The notes below the pieces were generated by a model that had not been told where the DNA came from, did no database searches, and worked only from the letters and a program-made list of their open reading frames with translations. Both the position numbers and the translations under genes were made by a program. A stretch of 64,000 nt of DNA, from positions 310,001-374,000 of the forward strand of contig NZ_VISR01000002.1 of the NCBI RefSeq assembly GCF_007827595.1. The letters run 5' to 3'. This document shows, one piece after another, positions 25,809-34,367 of this stretch. The stretch's first letter is position 1, and every line of letters starts with the position of its first letter. The DNA comes from Streptomyces sp. BK340. Lineage in GTDB: Bacteria > Actinomycetota > Actinomycetes > Streptomycetales > Streptomycetaceae.

Positions 25809-28208
25809 ATGGCGCGGGCACGGCGGTCGATGCAGGAGCTGATCGGGCGGCGCCGGCGGGCCGGATTCGTCGGCCGGAGCGACGAACGGGCCGCATTCCG
25901 GGAGAACCTGGACCTCCCTGCGGAGGACGAACGTCACCGCTTCCTCTTCCACGTCCACGGCAACGCCGGTGTCGGAAAGACGTTCCTGGTCCGGGAGCTG
26001 GAGCAGATCGCCCGGGAGCGGGGTGCGCTCACGGCCTACGTCGACGAGGCTGTGGGCAGCGTGCCGGAGGCGATGGCGGCGATGAGCCGCGAATTCGCCG
26101 GTCAGGGTCACGAGTTGAAGAAGTTCGACCGTGCGCTGGCCGCCTACCGGGAGCGGCGCCACGAGGCGGAGGCGGTGGCGGCGGGGCTGGAGCCGGAGGG
26201 CCCTTCACCGGTGACGGCCACCGCCGTCCGCGCCGGGCTCGCGGGCCTGGGCCTGATACCGGGCGCCGGACCGTTCGTGGGCGCCGTCGACCCGGTCCAA
26301 CTCGCCCAGTACGCCGACAAATTGAAACGCGGCCTCAGCGCCCGATTCGCCAGCCAGGACGACGTGCAACTCGTCCTGTCACCCGAACAGGTGCTGACAC
26401 CCAAGCTGCTGGACGAACTGGCCGACCTGGCGACTGCCGTGCCCTGGATCGTGCTCTTCTTCGACACCTACGAGCGGATCGGGCCCTTCGTGGACGCCTG
26501 GTTGAACGAGGCGATGACGAGCGACCGGCACGGGACGCTGCCCGCCAACGTGATCGTGGTGACCGCTGGCCAACGCCCCTTCGACACCGCCCGCTGGCCC
26601 GGCTTCGCGGACTTCATGACGGACGTACCGCTCGGGTCGTTCACGGAGGCGGAGGCTCGGGGCCTGCTCGCGGACCGGGGTGTGGTGGCCGAGCCGGTCG
26701 TCTCAGAGGTACTGCGCCTGACGGGCGGGCTCCCGCTGCTGGTGTCCACCCTGGCCGAACAGCGTCCCGCCGACCCGGACGACATCGGAGACCCCAGCGC
26801 CACGGCCGTCGAACGCTTCCTGAAGTGGGAGCCGGATCCGGTCCGGCGGGGTGTGGCACTGGCCTGTGCACTGCCCCGGCGCCTGGACGCCGACGTCTTC
26901 CGGGCGGTGGTGGAGCGTCCGGAGGACGAGGCCGAAGTCCTGTACGACTGGCTGCGGGGCCTGCCGTTCGTCAGCGAGCGCGGCGACCGGGCGCAGTACC
27001 ACGACGTCGTACGCGCCCCGATGCTCCGCCTGCAGCGCCGGCGCTCGCCCCGGGGCTGGACGCAGCGGCAGCGGCGGCTGGCCGAGGAGTTCGGCCGCTG
27101 GCGGGAGGAGACGGCCGCGGGACGGGACACCGACGAGCTGTGGGCGGACGCGCAGTGGCGGGAGCTGCGGCTGGCGGAGTCGTACCACCTGCTGTGCGCG
27201 GGACCGGCCCGCGAGACCCTGCCCATGGTGCTGGGCGACATGACCGGCGCCTGCAAGGAGGGCGAAGCGGTGGCCCGCCGGTGGGCACGGACCCTGGCGG
27301 AGGCGGGCGAGGACGCGGACGACGAGACCGTGCGCGTCTGGGGACGTGACCTGCTCGGCGTGCTGGAGGAGGGGATCTTCGAGGCGCTCGGCCTGCTGTT
27401 GGGCAGGGGCGGCCTCGACACGTCGGCCCAGGTGCTCGCACGGGTGCTGCGCGCCCGTGAGCTGAGACTGCGCTCCGACTACGAGCGTGCCGTCGCCGAG
27501 TGCGAACACGCCATGGCGGCCGACGCGGACAGCTGGCTTGCGTACTACTGGCGCGCGCTGGTCCGCGCCGACCTCGGCGACCGCGAGTCCGCGGTCGCGG
27601 ACCTGGTCCGCGCCGGGGAACTCTCGCCGGACAACGCCAGGGTCCTCTACGCGCGCGGCGAGTACCGGCGGGAGCAGGGCCACTACGAAGCGGCGCTCGG
27701 CGACCTGGACCGTGCCGTGGCCCTGCAGCCGGGCTACGGCGGAGCGTGGGCGTCCCGGGGCGTCACGCAGTACGCTCTGGGCCGCCTGGACCGCGCGCTC
27801 ATCGACCTGGACCGGGCCCTGGACCTCGATCCCGAGGACGTGTGGGCCCTGGCGAGCAGGTCCCGGGTGTGGCGCGCCCGGGGCGAACACGACCGCCAGC
27901 TCGCGGATCTGGACCGCGCGCTGCGACTCCATCCGGACTCGCCCTGGATCGCCTGCGTACGGGGCGACGCGCTCAGGAACGCGAGCCGCGACGAGGAGGC
28001 ACTCGCCGAGTACGACCGGGCCCTGCGCACCAACCCCGACTACGCCTCCGCCCACGCCAGCCGAGGCGCCTCCCTGGCCAACCTTGGCCGCCACCGCGAG
28101 GCACTCACCGCCCTGGACCGCGCTCTGGAACTCGCGCCCGACTACCCCTGGGCCATGAACCGCCGCACGGAGGTGCTCCTGGTGCTCAACTCCGCGCCGC
28201 GAACGTGA
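25809..28208 (+). CDS. STAND-type P-loop NTPase with C-terminal TPR array
   Basis: The protein has 799 residues. An ATPase core carries Walker A GNAGVGKT (51-58) and Walker B-like WIVLFFDTYE (213-222). A helical middle region follows, then about seven tetratricopeptide repeats from roughly 540 to 790, with the recurring LGDLDRAVALQPGYGGAW pattern. This is the signal-sensing NTPase architecture of bacterial NLR-like proteins, in which the repeats recognise a partner and the NTPase oligomerises. There is no recognisable N-terminal effector domain, so regulation through partner recruitment is more likely than direct killing. It overlaps the end of the convergent DUF397 gene by 23 bp. Confidence 0.8.
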   Translation: MARARRSMQELIGRRRRAGFVGRSDERAAFRENLDLPAEDERHRFLFHVHGNAGVGKTFLVRELEQIARERGALTAYVDEAVGSVPEAMAAMSREFAGQGHELKKFDRALAAYRERRHEAEAVAAGLEPEGPSPVTATAVRAGLAGLGLIPGAGPFVGAVDPVQLAQYADKLKRGLSARFASQDDVQLVLSPEQVLTPKLLDELADLATAVPWIVLFFDTYERIGPFVDAWLNEAMTSDRHGTLPANVIVVTAGQRPFDTARWPGFADFMTDVPLGSFTEAEARGLLADRGVVAEPVVSEVLRLTGGLPLLVSTLAEQRPADPDDIGDPSATAVERFLKWEPDPVRRGVALACALPRRLDADVFRAVVERPEDEAEVLYDWLRGLPFVSERGDRAQYHDVVRAPMLRLQRRRSPRGWTQRQRRLAEEFGRWREETAAGRDTDELWADAQWRELRLAESYHLLCAGPARETLPMVLGDMTGACKEGEAVARRWARTLAEAGEDADDETVRVWGRDLLGVLEEGIFEALGLLLGRGGLDTSAQVLARVLRARELRLRSDYERAVAECEHAMAADADSWLAYYWRALVRADLGDRESAVADLVRAGELSPDNARVLYARGEYRREQGHYEAALGDLDRAVALQPGYGGAWASRGVTQYALGRLDRALIDLDRALDLDPEDVWALASRSRVWRARGEHDRQLADLDRALRLHPDSPWIACVRGDALRNASRDEEALAEYDRALRTNPDYASAHASRGASLANLGRHREALTALDRALELAPDYPWAMNRRTEVLLVLNSAPRT

Positions 28209-28371
28209 GGAACTCCGTCCAGGTGGGGCCGGTGACGGTGAGTCGGGCGCCTTGCTTGTTCTTGGAGTCGCGGATGTGGATGGTGGCGGGGGTTATGGCT
28301 ACTTCGACGCAGTCGGGACCGTCAGCGCTGCTGTAGCTGCTCTTGAACCACGTCAGCGTGGAGGTGGTCAT
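28186..28371 (-). CDS. DUF397 protein, partner of the adjacent XRE regulator
   Basis: The 61-residue DUF397 protein shows the signature W-F-KSSYSS, CVEVA and IRDSKNK with TWTEFL at the C-terminus. It is translationally coupled to the upstream XRE gene through a 4-bp ATGA overlap. DUF397 proteins pair with XRE regulators in Streptomyces and modulate them, as described for Scr1/Scr2. A second pair sits at 44.6-45.8 kb. Confidence 0.9.
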   Translation of the reverse strand: MTTSTLTWFKSSYSSADGPDCVEVAITPATIHIRDSKNKQGARLTVTGPTWTEFLTFAARS

Positions 28372-29180
28372 GCTTCGTCTCCCAGCACTTTCTCGATGAA
28401 CGCCATCGACTCCCGGGGCGGGAGAGCCTGTGCTCGGATCATTCCATAGCGCATGTCGAGGATCTGTACTTCCCGGGGGTCGCTGATCACTCTGCTGTGC
28501 AACTGGACTTCCAAGTGTCCCAGCGTCTTGCCGTTCCGGAGCTTGAGGAGTCGGATGGGTCCGCTCAGCCCGGCGTGATCCTGCCGGTCCGTAGGCATCA
28601 CCTGGATCTCCACATGCGGCAACTTGCCGACGTCCAGGAGGTGTTCCAGCTGCCGACGCAGAACCTCTTTGCCCCCGACGGGCCTTCGCAGGGTCACCTC
28701 CTCCTGAACGAACGTGATCAGCGGGCGCGGCACCCTGGCGAAGACGGACTTCCGTGCCATGCGCGCTGCGACGAGCCGCTCGATCTCGTCCTCTGTGTAG
28801 GACGGGCGCCGCAGCGTGTACACCGCCTGGGCGTACTCAGCCGTCTGCAACAAGCCGTGGATGTGAGAGCTGACGTAAGCCCCCATCTCGATGGCCTCGT
28901 CCTCCAACTTGGCCAGGTCCCGCACGTTCTTCGGATAGCGGGCCCTCTCCACGTCCTCCTTCATCGCGGACAACTTCCCGCCCGCGCCCAGCACTTCATC
29001 GGCCTTGTCGAGGAAGTCGGGCTTGGCGAGCCGACGCCCACGCTCCACCGAGGAGACCATCTCCTCGCCGTACCCGATGGCATCGCCCAGCTCGGTCTGC
29101 CGCATCCCGGCCGACTCCCGCCACAGCTTGATCTGCCGTCCGACCGCCTTGAGTACGGCCTCGGCCTCCTCGTCCTCCAC
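28368..29180 (-). CDS. XRE-family regulator with DUF5753 domain
   Basis: The 270-residue protein has an N-terminal helix-turn-helix (about 10-65, QTELGDAIGYGEEMVSSVER) and a C-terminal DUF5753 ligand-like domain (about 90-265). GTG 29180 is chosen because AGGAGG is then 8 bp upstream; GTG 29186 would be only 2 bp from it. It is coupled to DUF397 and divergent from a HATPase anti-sigma-like gene. This trio is common in streptomycete developmental clusters. Likely role: control of development or secondary metabolism. Confidence 0.88.
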   Translation of the reverse strand: MEDEEAEAVLKAVGRQIKLWRESAGMRQTELGDAIGYGEEMVSSVERGRRLAKPDFLDKADEVLGAGGKLSAMKEDVERARYPKNVRDLAKLEDEAIEMGAYVSSHIHGLLQTAEYAQAVYTLRRPSYTEDEIERLVAARMARKSVFARVPRPLITFVQEEVTLRRPVGGKEVLRRQLEHLLDVGKLPHVEIQVMPTDRQDHAGLSGPIRLLKLRNGKTLGHLEVQLHSRVISDPREVQILDMRYGMIRAQALPPRESMAFIEKVLGDEA

Positions 29181-29293
29181 CCTCACCCCTCCTGACGTAC
29201 GAGCCGTACGACGGCACAAGGCACCCGGACAGTCACGTTGCGTACCGTGGTCGTCGCTGTTCAGAGTAGGGAGCGGCGGCCACGCTGGGTGAC

Positions 29294-29701
29294 GTGAATC
29301 AGAAAACCCACCTCAGGATCCAGCTCTCCGCCACCCGCAGAGGTGCCCGCCTCGCCCGCCTCCTCACCGAGCGCCAACTGGATGAGTGGGGCGTGCCGTT
29401 CGAGGAAGCGGCGCAGGTGGTGGCGGAGCTGGCCGCCAACGCCGTACTGCACGGCCGGGTCACGGGAAGAGACTTCCGGCTCGGCCTGGCACTGCACGAC
29501 GACGGCACGCTCCGTATCGAGGTGACCGACGCCCGGGGCGACCGGATCCCGCGAACCCCGGACCCGGCGGACGGGGCGTCGGAGTCCGGCCGGGGATTAC
29601 TGATCGTCGCGGCCTGTGCCCACCGCTGGGGCGTTGACGAGGCCCCCGCCAACGCCAAGACGGTCTGGGCCGAACTCACACCGGGACGCGCCGGGGCGTG
29701 A
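29294..29701 (+). CDS. HATPase_c anti-sigma-like ATP-binding protein with a TTA codon
   Basis: This 135-residue GHKL-fold protein is of the RsbW/SpoIIAB type. ELAANAVLHGR carries the N-box Asn, and EVTDARG and ESGRGLLIV form the G-boxes. Family members bind sigma or anti-sigma factors. The codon at 29597-29599 is TTA, the rare leucine codon read by the bldA tRNA, so translation may depend on development. GTG 29294 is the annotated start. It is divergent from the XRE-DUF397 pair. Confidence 0.85.
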   Translation: MNQKTHLRIQLSATRRGARLARLLTERQLDEWGVPFEEAAQVVAELAANAVLHGRVTGRDFRLGLALHDDGTLRIEVTDARGDRIPRTPDPADGASESGRGLLIVAACAHRWGVDEAPANAKTVWAELTPGRAGA

Positions 29702-29927
29702 CCCGGCGGCTCCCGACGCCAAAGACCAAAGAACCGGGGAAAGAACCAACCCCACCCCCACCGCCCCCGTCGATCACCCGCGGGAGTGAATATGCCCAAC
29801 GCAACTGGCGCGGTGGGACAGTTGTGGTGCAACGTCGGCGAAAGCAACCCCAGACATGCATCGGCCCTCGCCGGGACGGCAATCCCAGTGCGAGGGCCTG
29901 ATCACCTAGGAAGAAAGCCCCTTCCCG

Positions 29928-30722
29928 ATGACTGACAAGCAGCCTAGCGCGCCCGCGTGCGCCAAGACCCCGCCTTCCCACTCCGGTGTCACCCATGTGA
30001 AGGAACGCCTCGACGGCAACTTCACCGTCATCAGCAATGAACTGCTCCAGCACCCGGAGTTGTCCTCCACGGCGAAGGGCATCGGGGGCTACATCCAATC
30101 GCTGCCCGAGGGCGCCCCGGTCGGCATCAAGGCGTTGGCGGAGCAGTTGCCCGAGGGGGAGATCAGGATCGCCTCCGCCCTGCGCGAGTTGGAGAAGTAC
30201 GGGTTCTACTCACGCCCCAAGGAGCGTCTTTCATCGGGCCAGGTCGTGACCCGCACGATCTGGTACAACAGGCCGCGTCGCGCGGTGGTGGAAGCCGGCC
30301 GGGCCCCTCAGGAGTCGGCTGCCGTCCCTGCCCCGCCGAAGGCTCCGGCGCCGCACCACAAGGTCGCCGAACTGCTCGCCGGACTTCGCGCGCACGATTC
30401 CCGTCTGCTCCTCACCGAACGGGACGTATGCCGTCTGGGCCCGTCCGTCACCGAGTGGCTGGACAGAGGCGTGCCCCCCACAGTCGTCGTACGCACCCTC
30501 ACGACAGGTCTCCCCCAGGACCCGATCAAGCACCCGGCGGCCTTCCTGGCCCACCGCCTCACCACCCGACTGCCCCCGCACCTGCCCGATGCTCCGCCCC
30601 CGAGCGTCACGCCACCTCGCCCCGACCCGCTCCAGACCTGCGACGGCTGCGATCGGGCCTTCAGGGCCCCGCGGCCAGGGCGCTGCCGCGACTGCCGGGC
30701 GCCGTCCGAGCAAGCAGCCTGA
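29928..30722 (+). CDS. Helix-turn-helix protein with C-terminal zinc ribbon
   Basis: The 264-residue protein has an N-terminal winged-helix domain (about 25-115, with ELLQHPELSSTAKGIGGYIQ and IRIASALRELEKYGF) like those of plasmid or phage replication-initiation and MarR-type proteins, then a Pro/Ala linker. The C-terminus ends in CDGCDRAF and CRDC, a probable CxxC-CxxC zinc site. Start ATG 29928. A shorter paralogue follows 30 bp later. Exact role unknown; a DNA-binding regulator is the safest call. Confidence 0.75.
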   Translation: MTDKQPSAPACAKTPPSHSGVTHVKERLDGNFTVISNELLQHPELSSTAKGIGGYIQSLPEGAPVGIKALAEQLPEGEIRIASALRELEKYGFYSRPKERLSSGQVVTRTIWYNRPRRAVVEAGRAPQESAAVPAPPKAPAPHHKVAELLAGLRAHDSRLLLTERDVCRLGPSVTEWLDRGVPPTVVVRTLTTGLPQDPIKHPAAFLAHRLTTRLPPHLPDAPPPSVTPPRPDPLQTCDGCDRAFRAPRPGRCRDCRAPSEQAA

Positions 30723-30752
30723 CCTGCCGAGCTCCCTCAGGAGAGGAATCCG

Positions 30753-31010
30753 ATGACCTACCAGTACCGGCCGACGGACTACAGGTACCGGCCCACGCCC
30801 AAGGCACGCATCTTCGCGGGGCACGACGACCTCGCCCAGCACCCGGAGTTGTCCCTCATGGCGATCGGCGTCGGGGTCCACCTCCGGATGCTGCCCGAAG
30901 GGGCCCCGACCAGCGTCCAGGCGCTGGCCTCGCAGCTCCGGGACAGCGAGTTCGAGATCGCCGCCGCCCTGCAGGAGTTGAAAGACCACGGCTTCCTCCC
31001 CAAGGCCTGA
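30753..31010 (+). CDS. Short HTH paralogue of the preceding gene
   Basis: Its 85 residues match only the winged-helix part of the upstream protein: DDLAQHPELSLMAIGVGVHLRMLPEGAPTSV parallels the same region, as does EIAAALQELKDHGF. The linker and zinc ribbon are absent. A good AGGAGAGG ribosome site precedes ATG 30753, so it is probably expressed. It looks like a tandem duplication with loss of the C-terminal half, or a natural short competitor at the same DNA sites. Confidence 0.7.
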   Translation: MTYQYRPTDYRYRPTPKARIFAGHDDLAQHPELSLMAIGVGVHLRMLPEGAPTSVQALASQLRDSEFEIAAALQELKDHGFLPKA

Positions 31011-31019
31011 CGGCTCCCA

Positions 31020-31320
31020 TGCCCGAGCTGACGCCGGAGGCGTTGCGGGCGGCGGTCGCGTGCATCGCTCCGAGTCGGGTGCGCTGACGCGGCACCTCCT
31101 CGAAGCTACGACCAACGCGCAACAGACCCAGAGCCTCGCGCCGCTGTGCGCCTTCGTTCACTCCTGGGCCGTGTTCGTGGCGATCGAACGGCACCCCGAA
31201 CGTGCCGCCCGACTGAGGGAGCTGGAACGCATCGTGGATGCGGGGGAGCAGGACCCCGCAGAGGCCATCGTGGAGATCCGGTCGATCCGAGAGGCGGCCG
31301 AGAGGGAGGCCGGGCTGTGA
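31020..31320 (+). pseudogene. DUF6247-like gene disrupted by a frameshift
   Basis: ATG 31020 opens MPELTPEALRAAVACIAPS, which resembles a DUF6247 N-terminus, but the frame stops at 31088. The rest of the family sequence (LTRHLLEATTNAQQ onward, with APLCAFVHSWAVFVAIERHPE) continues in another frame from about 31075 to 31320. A single missing base near 31075-31080 would explain it. The downstream frame could still be translated from GTG 31060 as an 86-residue protein. A sequencing error is the main alternative. Confidence 0.6.
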
Positions 31321-31333
31321 CGGATTTCGCGGC

Positions 31334-31786
31334 TCACCGCTCCGCCGCCGGGACGAGCCCCGGCGCGAACCGGTAGGAGACCGACTCCATCAGCGGCTTG
31401 CGCTTGGTGTTGTGGAAGGCCGCGATGCGCCACGCGCCGTCGCTTCCGCGGACCAGGGTGTACGTCTGGATCTTGGTGAGCTTGCTCGGCCGCTTGCCCT
31501 TGTAGGTGTCGCCGCGCCCGTTGACCACGGCCGTGTCCGTTCCGTGGAAACGGATGTCGAGGACCTCGTCGGCGAGCCTGGTGCCTTTGAGGAAGCCCGT
31601 GAACAGGGTGCGGTGGCTGTCCACGATGTCCTGGCGCCCCTGGTAGAAGGTGCCGACGTAGGTGATGTAGGTGGCGTCGGCGGTGAACAGCTCGCCGTAG
31701 GCGTCGGCGTCGTGCCGCTCCCATGCGGCGACCAGTTCGTTCAGTACGGAGGTGATGGCGGCGACGTCGTGGCTGGCGTTCGACAT
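31334..31786 (-). CDS. SgcJ/EcaC-like SnoaL-fold protein
   Basis: The 150-residue NTF2/SnoaL-fold protein has the SgcJ/EcaC pattern AWERHDADAYGELFTADATYITYVG and a C-terminal DGAWRIAAFHNT. Members are small cavity proteins, some in antibiotic tailoring, others of unknown role. It is divergent from a MarR gene, and two dyads lie between them, so it is likely the MarR target. Confidence 0.85.
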   Translation of the reverse strand: MSNASHDVAAITSVLNELVAAWERHDADAYGELFTADATYITYVGTFYQGRQDIVDSHRTLFTGFLKGTRLADEVLDIRFHGTDTAVVNGRGDTYKGKRPSKLTKIQTYTLVRGSDGAWRIAAFHNTKRKPLMESVSYRFAPGLVPAAER

Positions 31787-31812
31787 GGTGGAGGTCTCCT
31801 CTGCTCGCTAGA

Positions 31813-31858
31813 CTGCATGCAGATTCTGAACGAAAGCAGTATCTGCATCCGTGCAGAT
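31813..31858. promoter_or_regulatory. MarR-type dyads between the SgcJ-like gene and marR
   Basis: CTGCATGCAG (31813-31822) and a second dyad at 31841-31858 (arms ATCTGCA and TGCAGAT around TCCG) share the core CTGCA/TGCAG. They fill the 92-bp divergent promoter, which is AT-rich next to the AGGAGG site of marR. Autoregulation plus control of the SgcJ-like gene is inferred. Confidence 0.65.
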
Positions 31859-31878
31859 AAATTTAGGAGGGAACTCCG

Positions 31879-32382
31879 GTGGTGGCAACCCCTGTGGGTG
31901 GCGGGGACGAGCACGTGATCTTCCGCCAGTACCTGGACGCGGTGGGCCTCCAGGGCCTGGCCAGCGCGGAGGCCGCCGGTCTGCACACGTCGGAGTGGTA
32001 CGCGCTCAGCCTGATCGCGGCGGAAGGCGGGCTCACCTCGGGTGAACTGGCCACCAGGACCGGGCTGACCACCGGTGCGACCACGCGCCTGATCGACCGC
32101 CTGGAGCGGGCCGGGTACGCGCGCCGCACCGCGGACCCCAGGGACCGCCGACGGGTGATCGTCGAGCCGGTCCCGGACGCGCTCGGCCGGATCGAGGAGG
32201 TCGTGGGCCCCGCCCGCCGCCACATCGCCGAGATCCTCGCCCGCTACACCCCTGACCAGCGCGCTGTGCTCTTCGACTACTTCGAGCACGCCGCGCCCGC
32301 GTTCCGTGCGGCCACCGAGGAGATCCGCCGGTCGGTGGCGCCCAGGCGCAGGAGGGCCGCGCGGCCCGAGGACGGCGGCTGA
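31879..32382 (+). CDS. MarR-family transcriptional regulator
   Basis: The 167-residue winged-helix protein has the MarR core TSGELATRTGLTTGATTRLIDRL (recognition helix about 55-77) and wing ADPRDRRRVIV. GTG 31879 sits 8 bp after AGGAGG; GTG 31882 is an equal alternative. It is divergent from the SgcJ-like gene and ends 18 bp before a convergent alpha/beta hydrolase. The ligand is unknown. Confidence 0.9.
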   Translation: MVATPVGGGDEHVIFRQYLDAVGLQGLASAEAAGLHTSEWYALSLIAAEGGLTSGELATRTGLTTGATTRLIDRLERAGYARRTADPRDRRRVIVEPVPDALGRIEEVVGPARRHIAEILARYTPDQRAVLFDYFEHAAPAFRAATEEIRRSVAPRRRRAARPEDGG

Positions 32383-32400
32383 CCCCTGCGTCACGGTGCT

Positions 32401-33426
32401 TCAGCGCACCGCCGCGTCCCCCGTCACCACGGGCCGTACCTTGTTCAGCATCAGGTCCAGGAACTGGTCCGGGTGCCGGAAGGACGCGAAGTGGCTCGCC
32501 TCCCTGATGAGGGCGAAGTCCTTCACGGGGGCCGTGACGTCCTCGAAGAAGCGGCGGGCCGGCTCCGGTGGGGTCAGGACGTCGCTGTCGCCCTGGAAGA
32601 GGAAGAAGGGGAGGCGGAAGGACGTGCCCTCGGCCCGCTCGTCGACCGTCATCGCCTGCGGGCCCAGCTGCTCGGAGAAGTTCATGCCCTTCAGGTACGA
32701 GCGCAGCCCGCGCAGGGTGTGGAACGGGGAGAACCACAGCGAGCGGATCACCACCGTCTTCATCGTGTCGTAGGTCAGCGGGTCGGTCGTGACGACGATC
32801 TTCGCGTGCTCCGACCACTCGTGTGCGGACCAGGCCGTGCGGTCCGGGCCCATCGCCACCACCTTCGCCAGCTCCTTCTTCTTGCCCGCCTTCTCCAGCC
32901 GGGCCAGCAGCGCCTCGTACGACGAGGTGTCGCGGCCACCGCCGATGATGTTCTGGTCGGTGCCGACGTACGCCGAGTACAGCTCGGGGTGGTTGCGGGC
33001 CAGCCGCAGACCGGTGACCGTGCCGAAGCTGTTGGCGACGAGGAGGAGCTTGGCGACGCCGAGGCGGGCGCGGACGTGTTCCGTCACCTCCAGGGCGTCG
33101 GCGTAGAGGCGGTCGAGCGTCATCTCGCCCTGGCCGGCCGGGCCGCCCGCCGCGAACGTCCTGCCCGCGCCCCGCATGTCCCAGCGCACGATCGTGAAGT
33201 GCCGCTCCCAGGCGCGGGTGCGCGGGGTGAAGATCAGGTTGGAGGCGCCGGGGCCGCCGTGGATCTCCAGGACCACGGGGTTCGACAGGTCCTCGCCGCG
33301 GATGGAGATCCACTGGTCGATGCCGCCGATGCGGACGTACGACCCCTCGTCGATGCCGTTCGGCGCGGTGATGCGCAGTTTCTTCGCGAGCGACGCGCGC
33401 TTGAGGGCCCGGTAGGTGAGCAGCAT
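32401..33426 (-). CDS. Alpha/beta hydrolase, proline-iminopeptidase-like
   Basis: This 341-residue alpha/beta-hydrolase has the oxyanion motif HGGPGAS (56-62) and a nucleophile elbow ANSFG where GxSxG is usual. GDSDVLTPPE carries the acid and EASHFAS the His. HGGPG and length point to the proline iminopeptidase/S33 branch, which removes N-terminal Pro or cleaves small amides. It is divergent from a TetR gene that probably regulates it. No signal peptide. Confidence 0.85.
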   Translation of the reverse strand: MLLTYRALKRASLAKKLRITAPNGIDEGSYVRIGGIDQWISIRGEDLSNPVVLEIHGGPGASNLIFTPRTRAWERHFTIVRWDMRGAGRTFAAGGPAGQGEMTLDRLYADALEVTEHVRARLGVAKLLLVANSFGTVTGLRLARNHPELYSAYVGTDQNIIGGGRDTSSYEALLARLEKAGKKKELAKVVAMGPDRTAWSAHEWSEHAKIVVTTDPLTYDTMKTVVIRSLWFSPFHTLRGLRSYLKGMNFSEQLGPQAMTVDERAEGTSFRLPFFLFQGDSDVLTPPEPARRFFEDVTAPVKDFALIREASHFASFRHPDQFLDLMLNKVRPVVTGDAAVR

Positions 33427-33438
33427 GGTGTTCCCCCT

Positions 33439-33483
33439 AAACTGTTTATGCCGTCAGCAGTTGTGTTTACGGTATATACAGTT
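33439..33483. promoter_or_regulatory. AT-rich divergent promoter with AACTGT/ACAGTT arms
   Basis: AACTGT (33440-33445) and ACAGTT (33478-33483) are inverted and flank an AT-rich stretch that includes GTTTAC and the 8-bp dyad GTATATAC (33472-33479). The low GC in a 72% GC genome and the location between the hydrolase and TetR starts suggest operator plus promoter elements. Confidence 0.5.
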
Positions 33484-33531
33484 GGTGGTCGGAGTCAACG
33501 GGCTTCGTCCGGACCGAAGGGGAGGGACCGC

Positions 33532-34272
33532 ATGGCCGCCCGGAACAAGGAGCAGGACAAGCCGCGTGACCCGCGGGCGAGCCTCGCGCTGCTGTGGGGC
33601 GAGCAGGAGCAGCCCACCCGCGGGCCCAAGCCGAAGCTGTCCCCGCAGCGGATCGCCGCGGCCGCCGTCGAACTGGCCGACGGGGAAGGGCTGGACGCCG
33701 TCTCGATGAGCAAGGTGGCCGGCGGGTTCGGTGTCTCGGCGATGGCGCTGTACCGGTACGTACCGGGGAAGACCGAACTCGTCGAGCTGATGGTGGAGGC
33801 GGTGCTGGCCGAGGGCCCGGATCTGTCGGGTGTGCCGGACGGTGACTGGCGGGCGGGGGCGCGCGAGTGGGTGCGGCAGTGTGCGCGGGTCTACTCCGCC
33901 CACCCCTGGCTGCTCTCCGCCACCGCGATGCGCCGCCAGGTCATGGGGCCGCGGCAGCTGGGCTGGCTGGACGCGGCGCTCGCCGCCCTCGAACCGACCG
34001 GCCTCGGCGCCGCCCAGCGGCACCAGGTGTTCCTGCTCCTCGTCGGACTCGTGCGCAACCTCGCCCAGCAGGTGTCCGATTACGACGAGGAGCAGGACCG
34101 GGAGTGGGACCGGCTCACCGGCGAGCTCCTCGCCCGGCACGCGGACCGCTTCCCGGCCCTCACCAGGGCGATCGCCGAGGGCGCCTTCGACCCGGCAGGT
34201 GTCGATCCGCTCGACTTCGGCCTCGACCGGATTCTGGACGGGGTCGAAGCGCTCATGGCTGTGCGGGAATGA
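33532..34272 (+). CDS. TetR-family regulator (TetR_C-type ligand domain)
   Basis: The 246-residue protein has a long N-terminal extension, a TetR helix-turn-helix (about 38-82, VSMSKVAGGFGVSAMALYRYV) and a C-terminal domain like that of tetracycline repressor-type proteins (WRAGAREWVRQCARVYSAHPW). ATG 33532 follows GGGAGGG. It probably represses the divergent alpha/beta hydrolase. Ligand unknown. Confidence 0.9.
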   Translation: MAARNKEQDKPRDPRASLALLWGEQEQPTRGPKPKLSPQRIAAAAVELADGEGLDAVSMSKVAGGFGVSAMALYRYVPGKTELVELMVEAVLAEGPDLSGVPDGDWRAGAREWVRQCARVYSAHPWLLSATAMRRQVMGPRQLGWLDAALAALEPTGLGAAQRHQVFLLLVGLVRNLAQQVSDYDEEQDREWDRLTGELLARHADRFPALTRAIAEGAFDPAGVDPLDFGLDRILDGVEALMAVRE

Positions 34273-34367
34273 CCGGGCGGGCCTGATTTGCCCCCGTGAA
34301 CCGATCGTCCCTGGTCGATTACAGTGCTGAGCGTCGTACGTACGGACGGTGCCGTGAGGAGGTCTGA

